DNA from: Azolla caroliniana
Lineage: Eukaryota > Polypodiophyta
Direction: 5' to 3'
DNA: 64,000 nt
Assembly: GCA_043228905.1 (NCBI GenBank)
Contig: JBHGNT010000005.1
Coordinates: 4,774,001 to 4,838,000 of the forward strand
The position numbers were made by a program, and so were the translations under genes. This document shows, in pieces, positions 56,166 through 64,000 of the stretch (its first letter is position 1; each line of letters opens with the position of its first letter). The notes under the pieces were generated by a model. It was not told the DNA's origin. It ran no database searches and saw only the letters and a list, made by a program, of their open reading frames with translations.

Positions 56166-59100
56166 CTATCTTTCATCTTCATGTTGATCTATTGGAGGAG
56201 GTTCAAGCTCAAACCTTTTCTTAAATACTTTTATCCTCTTTCCAGCTACCACGTTTAGGATTAGTGTCCCATCCAATTCACTAAGCTTATAAGTAAAGTT
56301 ATCATATACTTTTCTTACTATATAAGGCCCAAACCATCTTTCAGCGAACTTGCGAACAGTGCTATGTTGATTATCTAAACTGCTATCATACACAAGCACC
56401 CAATCTCCTTCTTCTATTTTCTCAGGTCGAATTCTATGACTTTTATCAAAACGGATTTTATTCTTTAGTCGAGCCTCCTTCAATCGTTGGGCTGCTATTT
56501 CTATATCTTCAGGTCGACGCTCTAATTGTTGAATTCGCAAAGCAAGCAATTCTTCTCTGCTCACCTCTTCTCTCCATGGAATAGATATCCATGACATAAT
56601 TGATTCTTCTATCGGCATGATGGGCTTTTGGCCAAGTATCAATTCAGCTGGCATGTATCCTGTTACTAAACTATGAGTTGTTCGATCCGCCCATAGTGCA
56701 TAAGGTAGCATGCGTGGCCAATCTCTTATTTTACCTTTACAGCTTTTCACTATCGCCTTAACTATTGGGCTATGTCCTCTTTCAATCTTTCCATTGGCTT
56801 CTGGATTATACGCAGTTGTAAGTGATAATTTGACCCCTATTCGGCTGAAGAATTCTCTAGCTTCATCAGAGTCAAGTTCTCCTCTATCTGCAATTATTTT
56901 ACCAACACACCCGTAACGACATATTACATCTTCTAACAAAAATTTACATACAGCTCTAGTTGTTTTTTGTCGTAGTGGTCTTCCTTCTACTTGGTTTGTA
57001 AGGTCTTCTCTTGCTAGTACTAAATATCGCATTTGACCTTCCCCAAGTGGCATTGTCACTAGATCGACCATCCATTTATAATGCATTGATGATGAATATG
57101 TTGGTTTCAGCTCATCTCGATACCGGATAGTTGAATACCTCTGGCAAACCTCACAGGTTTCCACAAATTTCGTTACATCTTTGTACATATGTGGCCACCA
57201 ATACTTTTCTTTCAACTTCATAAATGTCGCCCATATGCCTCTATGTCCTGCCCACAAACTATCATGGAATTCATTAATTAATTTTCTCTTAATGTCATCC
57301 TTACAAATGACTCGAAGAGGATTTTCGGTTGGCCTTTTTGGACGCCTCCATAAATTCCCTTCATGTAAAAAAAACTTGAATGCTCGTCTTCGAAATTCAT
57401 TTAATTGTTTCTTCGACCATGATGGGTTGGCTTCTTGAGTCTTTAGAAAATTTCCTATTTCTAACCATTGACCTTCATACTCCACATCTTTGAACATTAT
57501 ACTTACATTAAACTCATCATGAGGCGTAATAGATTCTTGATGAGCAAATTGATGGCTTGTAGTTGCCCAGTTCTTATCTTCAGTTTGCATCACCTTTTCA
57601 TTTATGAACCTTGCCCTTGACAACATATCTACAACTGGGTTGTCTTTTCCCTTTATATGCCGCAATTCTGGGTTCATGGTTCTGATGTATGCAATCCACC
57701 GAAGCATTGCAATATCTGGTGTCGTGCAACTTGCTATCATTCCAATGAGTGGCAAACAATCTGTTTCAACCACGACATCTGCTCCAACCAAGTAATCTCT
57801 ATCTGTTTTTAATGCAGTAAGCAAACCCCACAATTCTCGTTTAACTTGTGCATAGTTTCTTTGTCTTTCATTTAATATCTTTGCTCCAAATCTGATAGCA
57901 TATCGATGTTGGTCTTCATCTTCTTGGTTGATAACCCAACCAATCCCGATTGGGCTAGTATCAACTGTTACTATAATTGGTCTTTCACCTTTGTAGTCTG
58001 GTTGACGAAGAACTGGTGCTTTCAGTAATGCTTCTTTCAGCTGTTGAACAACTTGTGTATGTTCATCAGTCCAAATAAACTTCTTTCCTTTTCTTAAAAG
58101 TTGGTAGAGAGGATCTGAGACATGTGCAAAGTGTGGTAACCAAATATGATAAAACACACATGCACCCAAAAATCTTCTCACCTCTGTTACCGAGTCGCAA
58201 ACTTCCTTCATATTTTGTATTGCGTTAATTTTGATCGGTGAAGGCTTCCTCCCATACCACCCACACATATGACCAACTATTAGAACTTCGTTTTGCCCAA
58301 AGCAAGACTTTGTTCCTGATAGTGTCAAATGTACCTGCTCAAGCTTATTTAAAATACTTTCACAGTCATTAATGTGATCCATCACAAACTTTCTGCAACC
58401 ATTTCCAACCATAGTCTCATCTTTCTCTCTTTCTAAGCATCCCTTAATAGGAATATCATCTAAAAATGGCATAGTTACCTTTGGGATGTATTCATGTAGA
58501 ACTTTGTTCATTGCATTCATCATATGAGCAACCGAATTCGTCGCACCTTGAGGTAGAGTGCACATTCGAACCAACCCAATTGGTGTTTTCATTGTTGTGA
58601 TGTTGCGACTATCAATTGCTAGTTGAAATTGGTCGTATCCTGAATATAGGTCTCCCATAGAGTAAATCGCTCTTCCAGCAAACGCTTCCGCAAATTCATC
58701 AACGATCGGTCCAATTCCCGCATTTCGGATTGTGACTTTGTTGACTGGTTGTAGATCTTGAATGAATCTTAGAGAACCATCTTTCTTTGGAACTGTGAAC
58801 CATCTATTGGAGTATGGTGCATTTGAAGGCTCTAAAATCTTCATCTTGACTTTATCCTTCAGCAACTCCAACAATTGAGGTAATCGAGCTCTCGGTACTG
58901 CAATAGGTTTAAAATTCCAAGGAATATGAGGGATAGTAAATATTACCATTGGCGTCACCACCTTTGGATTTACACAACCAATCTCCTCAGCTTTGAATGC
59001 AAACGCTTTCCCATGCCTAAAGATCATTTCTTTGAAAGTCACGATCTCTGATTGCAGAAGAAATTCACCCCTTCCGATTCTCAAGTTATTTATTGTCTCC

Positions 59101-59507
59101 GAAGTGAAGTGATGTCCGATCTTCTCTATTGGTCGAAGCATAGGCTCAGTTGCTGCTGCCTCCATCTTCTCTTCACTACCAATAGGTAATGGTACTGCAG
59201 CAGGTTTGACCTTTTTATCTATTGTTTTGTATTTTGTATTACATAAACTTTCTACTTCTTCATATTTACAATTATACCTATCAATCTCATAATACATATC
59301 AATTGAGTTTACATATATCTTTCTAACATTCTCATCATCTTCTTTCAAATACATTTCTAACTCTTCTAAAGTATTTGCAAAAGAAATTTCTTCCATAACA
59401 CTTTCAATCTGCTCTTCCATTTCAAGTACTCCATTATCCTTCAATGCCTGCTGAAACAGATTAGCATTCTTTTTCAAGTTCCTCTTGCATTCATACATCC
59501 TAGTCAC
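56166..59507 (-). CDS. Element E pol: RT-RNase H-integrase
   Basis: 1113 codons, intact. RT: SNRWFTVPKKDGSLRF (~231), GDLYSGYDQFQLAI, catalytic FLDDIPIKG (~347), then an insertion before the next block. RNase H: TVDTSPIGIGW (~513) with metal-binding Asp and Glu context KRELWG. Integrase: zinc finger (H..H ~747, CEVCQ ~786), Asp in MVDLVTMP (~813), Asp in ADRGELDS (~870), Glu in NGKIERGH (~905), C-terminal RWFGPYIV (~1058). It copies and integrates the element. The ATG is separated from the gag-pro stop by 105 bp containing several stops in the same frame, so simple readthrough is not possible. An alternative start a few codons in (second Met at residue 4) cannot be excluded. Confidence 0.93.
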   Translation of the reverse strand: MTRMYECKRNLKKNANLFQQALKDNGVLEMEEQIESVMEEISFANTLEELEMYLKEDDENVRKIYVNSIDMYYEIDRYNCKYEEVESLCNTKYKTIDKKVKPAAVPLPIGSEEKMEAAATEPMLRPIEKIGHHFTSETINNLRIGRGEFLLQSEIVTFKEMIFRHGKAFAFKAEEIGCVNPKVVTPMVIFTIPHIPWNFKPIAVPRARLPQLLELLKDKVKMKILEPSNAPYSNRWFTVPKKDGSLRFIQDLQPVNKVTIRNAGIGPIVDEFAEAFAGRAIYSMGDLYSGYDQFQLAIDSRNITTMKTPIGLVRMCTLPQGATNSVAHMMNAMNKVLHEYIPKVTMPFLDDIPIKGCLEREKDETMVGNGCRKFVMDHINDCESILNKLEQVHLTLSGTKSCFGQNEVLIVGHMCGWYGRKPSPIKINAIQNMKEVCDSVTEVRRFLGACVFYHIWLPHFAHVSDPLYQLLRKGKKFIWTDEHTQVVQQLKEALLKAPVLRQPDYKGERPIIVTVDTSPIGIGWVINQEDEDQHRYAIRFGAKILNERQRNYAQVKRELWGLLTALKTDRDYLVGADVVVETDCLPLIGMIASCTTPDIAMLRWIAYIRTMNPELRHIKGKDNPVVDMLSRARFINEKVMQTEDKNWATTSHQFAHQESITPHDEFNVSIMFKDVEYEGQWLEIGNFLKTQEANPSWSKKQLNEFRRRAFKFFLHEGNLWRRPKRPTENPLRVICKDDIKRKLINEFHDSLWAGHRGIWATFMKLKEKYWWPHMYKDVTKFVETCEVCQRYSTIRYRDELKPTYSSSMHYKWMVDLVTMPLGEGQMRYLVLAREDLTNQVEGRPLRQKTTRAVCKFLLEDVICRYGCVGKIIADRGELDSDEAREFFSRIGVKLSLTTAYNPEANGKIERGHSPIVKAIVKSCKGKIRDWPRMLPYALWADRTTHSLVTGYMPAELILGQKPIMPIEESIMSWISIPWREEVSREELLALRIQQLERRPEDIEIAAQRLKEARLKNKIRFDKSHRIRPEKIEEGDWVLVYDSSLDNQHSTVRKFAERWFGPYIVRKVYDNFTYKLSELDGTLILNVVAGKRIKVFKKRFELEPPPIDQHEDER

Positions 59508-59612
59508 ACATATAGCACCAGAGAAACATGAAATGACTTATTCATATGTTGTAATGCCCTATATGAGGGTCTTTTAATAATGGGACTATTGCAACCCTCA
59601 CTCGCAACAGTC

Positions 59613-61787
59613 CTAGTCAAAAACCTGATTATCAAAATCATCACAGTCTTTTGGTATTAAATGATCACGAAGCTCTTGCTTGTTCCTCTCATGATTTGGA
59701 CGAACTGTCATAAATTGTACAGTTCGTCGTCCATCTTGGCTACGGATTTTCGCATAGGCAGAACCATTGTTGAGGACTTTGGTCTCCATTCGTACCGCTG
59801 TAATGTATGGTTGCCCTAGGATTATTGGATAGGTAGATCCTTCCTGCACAAAGAAATGTTGATCTACCTCTATATCACCAATAGTAACCTTTACATTTGG
59901 GCATGCACCAAATAAATCTTCCGTGACTGATGTGGCAGCTTTTACTCGCCAACCATGTTGAGTATCAATTGGCCATCTACCTTTCCTGTAAAAATCAACA
60001 CTCATTATATTTATTTCAGAACCATGATCAATAAGTGCCATCACGGGGTCTGGAACATTTCCAATCTTCACATGATGCTCAGTAGTGGCTCTTGCCCAAC
60101 ATTTGCGAGAGTAATGGCTTCTTACATCTGTTGAATTTATCATTGAGGTTGATGCATGTTCAGAGTCAACAACGATATTGTTTGACTCGTTTCTCACCAC
60201 TTCATATGCCACCTTCGGATTTGTCTCTTTAACCTGCTCATTTACTTGCTTCTTTCTTCGCACAATATCAATTATTTCATCATGAAATTCCTTTTTTGCA
60301 ATACCTAACACTTCTCTTAGTGTAAATTCTACTCGACTGTCTAGTATTCTTGTTTCTAAAACTTTCTTTAAATCTGTATCCTTTTCAATATCAGACATTA
60401 ATTTGAATGAAGGACCAGATTTACCTTTTTCAACTTTTGCGTCCATCTCTTTTCTTTTGCTTTCTCTTGTTTCATGCTTTTTGGTTGAGCCAATCTCATC
60501 ATCCGATCTTTTCCTTTTTTCTTCCACTATCACCTCATGCTCTTGGTGTTCTGCCATCTGAGCATAGACCGTCATAGCATCTACTGGAACATCCCATCCA
60601 GTGTTTTTCCTTACAGAATCTCCGGCAACACGAAGGTCTTCCATCTTCATCTTTTGCTTTTGTGCGGTACTTACAACCTTCTCCCAGAATGATGACCGAG
60701 ATGGCATGTCATCGAGGCGCATTCCTGTCGTTGCCGAGTAGTACATTGCGGAAGCCTTCTTTGCTTCAGCTTCTTCAAATTTAACCTTAACACCACCATC
60801 ACCAAAGTTCTTTGTAAGTGGACTTCTAGTTTCAGTTAAATAAATGTTACCATTTTTCCAATAGACCAAGTCTTGATTTTCCATGTCTTTATATTCCGCA
60901 CAATCACGTAATCGATGTTCGAGACTATCACACCACATGCATCGAGGTCGAAATGGTTCCCTTGACCTCGAAGTCTGACCATTCTCAAGCTTTGCCACTT
61001 TAATTGTTAGATCTTTCATACTTTGAACTAAATCATCAAGCAAAGACTCACTCTTAGTTTCGATCATTTCTCGTGGTTGATGGACCATTTCGTGTGATGG
61101 TTCTCGAACAAGTCTTTGAACTTCGATGTTTTGCTCAAGACGATTTGTGATTCCCACATGTGGTATTTGTAGCATTGCACCATTCCTTTGCATTCTTTTC
61201 ATAAATTTATTACAAGCATTTGTTACCTCATTCCAATCTGCAGTTATAGCATCCTCAGTATTTGGTACTTCAAGCATGAATTCCAATTCTTTTCTATATC
61301 TCTTGTCAACTGCCTGCAAAAATAAAGCAACCTTTTGCCAAGACAAAGAATTTCTTTCTTCTGGCTTTAAGTGTCCATACATCCTATCAAACTCTTTTTT
61401 TGTGTCAGCCACAGATAAGCCTTTATCTTCTTTTAAGATCCATTCATGAAATGAACGCATAGTAACTCGAGAGAAATCCTCACGAGCATATTCAAACACA
61501 AGTGCTTCTTTAAATGCATTCCAATCCAAACTATGCATTGCTTGTATTTCATGAATTCTATCTCTTAATTCCATGTCCACTAATTTATAAAAGTTTGCTA
61601 TCATATTGACATCATTTATACCAAACATTTCCATTTCATCATAATATATATTCACATACTTCGAAATATTTGTGCCATCAAACATACCAATCTTCTCTCG
61701 GACTTCTCGTAAGGCATGAAATAATCGATCTTGATTCAACCTTTCAATAAACAACATTACCGGATCCATTGTACTCGTACTTGCCAT
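59613..61787 (-). CDS. Element E gag-protease polyprotein
   Basis: 724 codons, intact, starting 45 bp after the primer-binding site (MASTSTMDPVMLF). Helical capsid-like region over the first ~230 residues; zinc knuckle CMWCDSLEHRLRDC at ~280; Lys/Glu-rich middle (about 430-480); protease ALIDHGSEINIMSVDFY at ~577 and PIILGQPYI near the end. The protease loop is DHGS, as in element A. The protein forms the particle and provides maturation. Codon use is AT-rich, unlike A. Confidence 0.93.
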   Translation of the reverse strand: MASTSTMDPVMLFIERLNQDRLFHALREVREKIGMFDGTNISKYVNIYYDEMEMFGINDVNMIANFYKLVDMELRDRIHEIQAMHSLDWNAFKEALVFEYAREDFSRVTMRSFHEWILKEDKGLSVADTKKEFDRMYGHLKPEERNSLSWQKVALFLQAVDKRYRKELEFMLEVPNTEDAITADWNEVTNACNKFMKRMQRNGAMLQIPHVGITNRLEQNIEVQRLVREPSHEMVHQPREMIETKSESLLDDLVQSMKDLTIKVAKLENGQTSRSREPFRPRCMWCDSLEHRLRDCAEYKDMENQDLVYWKNGNIYLTETRSPLTKNFGDGGVKVKFEEAEAKKASAMYYSATTGMRLDDMPSRSSFWEKVVSTAQKQKMKMEDLRVAGDSVRKNTGWDVPVDAMTVYAQMAEHQEHEVIVEEKRKRSDDEIGSTKKHETRESKRKEMDAKVEKGKSGPSFKLMSDIEKDTDLKKVLETRILDSRVEFTLREVLGIAKKEFHDEIIDIVRRKKQVNEQVKETNPKVAYEVVRNESNNIVVDSEHASTSMINSTDVRSHYSRKCWARATTEHHVKIGNVPDPVMALIDHGSEINIMSVDFYRKGRWPIDTQHGWRVKAATSVTEDLFGACPNVKVTIGDIEVDQHFFVQEGSTYPIILGQPYITAVRMETKVLNNGSAYAKIRSQDGRRTVQFMTVRPNHERNKQELRDHLIPKDCDDFDNQVFD

Positions 61788-61831
61788 GTTGATGTTGATC
61801 TTTACTTTAGATGTCTCTTCTACTTCCCCGT

Positions 61832-61849
61832 TTCACGTCGGGTTCACCA
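61832..61849 (-). other. Primer-binding site of element E
   Basis: TGGTGAACCCGACGTGAA on the minus strand, identical to that of element A, about 5 bp from the 5' LTR. Confidence 0.82.
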
Positions 61850-61854
61850 GATTG

Positions 61855-62791
61855 TGTCCTGGCGTGGCTCGCCTAGAAGCGTAGCGTTGCGTAGACAAAG
61901 GATAACGTGAAAGTGAGGAAGGAATCACTGGGATTATGGACGGAAGAGACGAAAGAGTAGAGATAGATAAATAGTGATCAACAAGATATGACAAGATAGG
62001 ATATAGAATGATATTTGAAGCAATAAAAGAGATTTATAATTATTTGATAAAAGAGTTACAAAATGATTGTACACGTCGTTGAACCTCCGAACTTTGTCTT
62101 GCAAGGTGATCGCTCTTCTCTTTCTTGATCGTAGACCACTACAATCTTCACTTCAATATTTTGATGAAGATAAGGCTCGAACCACCTCCCTCTTGTTGAG
62201 AGTTGACCACCACGACCGCCAAGCTAGAGCTCCACCTTTATGTTAAACTTCTTCCCTTCTTTATCTATTTTTGTGGTATCTCTTATGTAATACATAATTT
62301 GATTGATATCTCATACATATCCCCCTTTGGTCTTCTCTTTCACCATTTAAATAGGTGCCCCCATGCATATGATGCATTGGAGGGTACAAGTCATGCATGT
62401 AGTGCATGAAATGCATGTGATGCATGATCGCCATTTGGCGTTCATGCATTACATGTGATGCATGATAAACATCTCGCTCATTTGAGCTTTTATGTATGAA
62501 ACAATATATGAAATAACAATAAACATAAAAATATAATCTTAAAGAGAAAGGGCCTAGCCTAATGGTAGGTGTGTTGACTTTGGTGTGAGGTTGTGGGTTC
62601 GAGTCTCAAAATGTTGTTGAATACAACATACAACTTTATTTTTATATCATGATGCAAATCCTTTATGTAATATAAAGTATGCTTTATTTTATGTATATTA
62701 CTAGTATAGAGTAAATGGTAAGATTTGAGAGTCATAGGGTGGGGTTATTGGTTCAAGTCCTCTCTTGTTCGTGTAATATAATATATTTATC

Positions 62792-62822
<31 letters not shown>

Positions 62823-62960
62823 TTTCTTTACATATATATCTAATATTATCATATGTGTTGTTAATATTATCTTTATATATAAAACATTATCAAATGTTAT
62901 TTTAGTTACGTATTTATCTTATTGTAGACTTTTAATGTGAAGCTTTCGTACTTCACGACA
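61855..62960 (-). repeat. 5' LTR of element E
   Basis: 1106 bp; differs from 55024-56125 at few sites (TGTCCTGG for TGTCGTGG at the plus-left end, ACACGTCG for ACATGTCG, and a longer TA run). Confidence 0.93.
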
Positions 62961-63069
62961 CCGTGTCGACGGGTTGCTCTTCATGCGCTCCTTTGATGTA
63001 AGATTTGAGAGTCATAGGGTGGGGTTATTGGTTCAAGTCCTCTCTTGTTCGTGTAATATAATATATTTA

Positions 63070-63116
<47 letters not shown>

Positions 63117-63294
63117 TTTCTTTACATATATATCTAATATTATCATATGTGTTGTTAATATTATCTTTATATATAAAACATTATCAAATGTTATTTTAGT
63201 TACGTATTTATCTTATTGTAGACTTTTAATGTGAAGCTTTCGTACTTCACGACACCGTGTCGACGGGTTGCTCTTCATGCGCTCCTTTGATGTA
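62721..63294. repeat. Tandem duplication of LTR end plus host flank
   Basis: Unit 1 (62721-63000, 280 bp) is the last 240 bp of the E LTR plus 40 bp of copia-F gag ending CTCCTTTGATGTA. Unit 2 (63001-63294, 294 bp) repeats it, with a longer (TA)n accounting for the size difference. Confidence 0.94.
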
Positions 63295-63405
63295 GCTCCA
63301 ATAGCCTTGTCTGACAAGGTATTGTTGCATCTTGTACTCCCAAGATGCGAATTTGTTTCGATCCAACTTCTCGGTAGGGAGAGTGCTCCCCATTTGAGTA
63401 TTCAT
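63255..63405 (-). pseudogene. Copia-F gag N-terminus
   Basis: ATG at 63403-63405 on the minus strand starts a copia gag (NTQMGSTLPTEKLDRNKFAS, then a Trp/Tyr-rich WEYKMQQYLV pattern). The frame reaches the duplicated LTR end and continues at 55023 past element E. A 5' leader (63406-63552) lies between PBS and ATG and holds a TTC repeat. Confidence 0.82.
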
Positions 63406-63552
63406 TATGTCAATTCTTCTTCTTCTTCTTCTCTCTTTGAATGCGAGCTATGTAGCGAAGCTACATTAGCGATTAGCCGGTTCTTGGTCGTCAGCGTGGA
63501 GCACAACACATGATCACGATGAGGCGAATGAGCTAGATCGAACTACCAAATC

Positions 63553-63564
63553 GCTCGGATACCA
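63553..63564 (-). other. Copia-F primer-binding site
   Basis: TGGTATCCGAGC on the minus strand, one base off the usual TGGTATCAGAGC, directly adjoining the LTR. Confidence 0.82.
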
Positions 63565-63824
63565 TGTAAAGAATCAAGAGATGGATTCTTGTGAAGCGGA
63601 ATAGCTGTGAACTATGTGTGTGTGTGTGTGTGTGTATGAGATAGAGAGAGACACACACACACACACAAAGTATACGCAAGGCTAAGTATATTAACAAAGG
63701 AGAAAGACACGACGTTATACAAGGTGGGAGGAGGGTGTCAGGAATAGTACTAAACTAGAGATGGAATTAGTACTAAAGAAGAGCAGTACTATTAGTACTA
63801 AGAGGACGGGACTGCGTAAGACTC

Positions 63825-63876
<52 letters not shown>

Positions 63877-64000
63877 AAAAGAAAGATAGCGAGGATGAGA
63901 GAGACAGAGAGATGATGATAACAGCCAATATATTATGTGAAGGATAAGTACAAAATGGCTAAGAGGCTTAAGACTGGCATTGAACCAATTTGGTTCAACA
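63565..64000 (-). repeat. 5' LTR of copia-F, reaching the window edge
   Basis: Begins TGTAAAGAATCAAGAGATG like 27795 and shares the (GT)n-GAGA-(AC)n hairpin module (63617-63668). It then differs from the 3' LTR, containing a (GA)n tract at about 63829-63871. The window ends exactly at TTCAACA, an apparent LTR end. Confidence 0.72.

Larger units (their letters stand above)
55024..62960 (-). mobile_element. Ty3 element E (TGTCGTGAAG family), both ORFs intact
   Basis: LTRs of about 1102 and 1106 bp that differ at only a few bases and in a (TA)n length; 4-bp flanks CCAT and CCGT (ACGG/ATGG on the minus strand). PBS, gag-pro (724 codons), pol (1113 codons) and polypurine tract (GAGGGGGTGGA) are present. 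It interrupts copia-F gag. It could be autonomous. The sequence is AT-rich, unlike element A, whose proteins are collinear. Confidence 0.94.
27795..64000 (-). mobile_element. Copia-F: outer Ty1/copia element holding nested Ty3 and copia elements
   Basis: Minus-strand pieces of one copia gag-pol appear in the right order from 63405 down to 28352: gag N-terminus (63255-63405), gag middle (54619-55023), gag end, zinc knuckle, protease and pre-integrase (38615-39764), integrase core (about 30500-31307), RT, and RNase H. Each junction coincides with the ends of another element (E, C, A), and removing it with one target duplication restores the frame. LTRs lie at 27795-28046 and 63565-64000. Stops and a 217-bp triplication show it is dead. 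The right edge of the window coincides with an apparent LTR end (TTCAACA), so its duplication cannot be checked. Confidence 0.9.

Noticed and set aside
61126-61449. Plus-strand ORF opposite element E gag
   Set aside because: Antisense shadow of an intact gag-pro frame with no domain of its own.

Overview
The window reads as repeat-rich nuclear DNA of a land plant. It is mostly LTR retrotransposons inserted into one another, plus a LINE relic, many (TA)n, (GA)n and (GT)n microsatellites, and one 100-N assembly gap. The only non-transposon genes are two tandem Hsp70-12 (HSPA12-like) paralogs. That family, together with a Ty3 lineage whose proteins look fungal-like, suggests a seed-free plant (fern or lycophyte) rather than a flowering plant. 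This placement is a low-confidence inference.

Layout. 1-6868: a decayed Ty1/copia element (copia-1) cut by two solo LTRs and itself sitting inside a LINE whose 3' end runs to about 8917. 8918-15722: a tandem duplication carrying an internally deleted Hsp70-12 copy (9557-10465) and a nearly full-length copy (12662-14596). 15723-20290: a second decayed copia element (copia-3) split by a solo LTR. 20954-26281: a structurally complete copia element (copia-B, minus strand) with LTRs that look identical and one open 1358-codon gag-pol frame. 26965-27064: the gap, flanked on both sides by the same 117 bp.

27795-64000 is essentially one copia element (copia-F, minus strand), expanded to at least 36 kb by nested insertions: Ty3 element A (31312-38610); Tat-like Ty3 element C (39770-54613), which holds copia-D (46694-51518); and Ty3 element E (55024-62960). 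Every nest was resolved by matching LTR ends, target-site duplications and continuity of the interrupted reading frame.

The most notable signals are these. (1) A TGTCGTGAAG-ended Ty3 lineage (A, E, two solo LTRs) makes 4-bp duplications, and all four insertions lie at ACGG or ACGT. (2) A and E encode the same two-ORF proteome with very different base composition. (3) Element C carries a large coiled-coil ORF in sense orientation downstream of integrase, behind its own TATA-like motif. (4) The LTR of E contains tRNA-like A/B-box modules. (5) The Hsp70-12 pair shows an internal domain duplication, a large internal deletion and loss of the proper C terminus.
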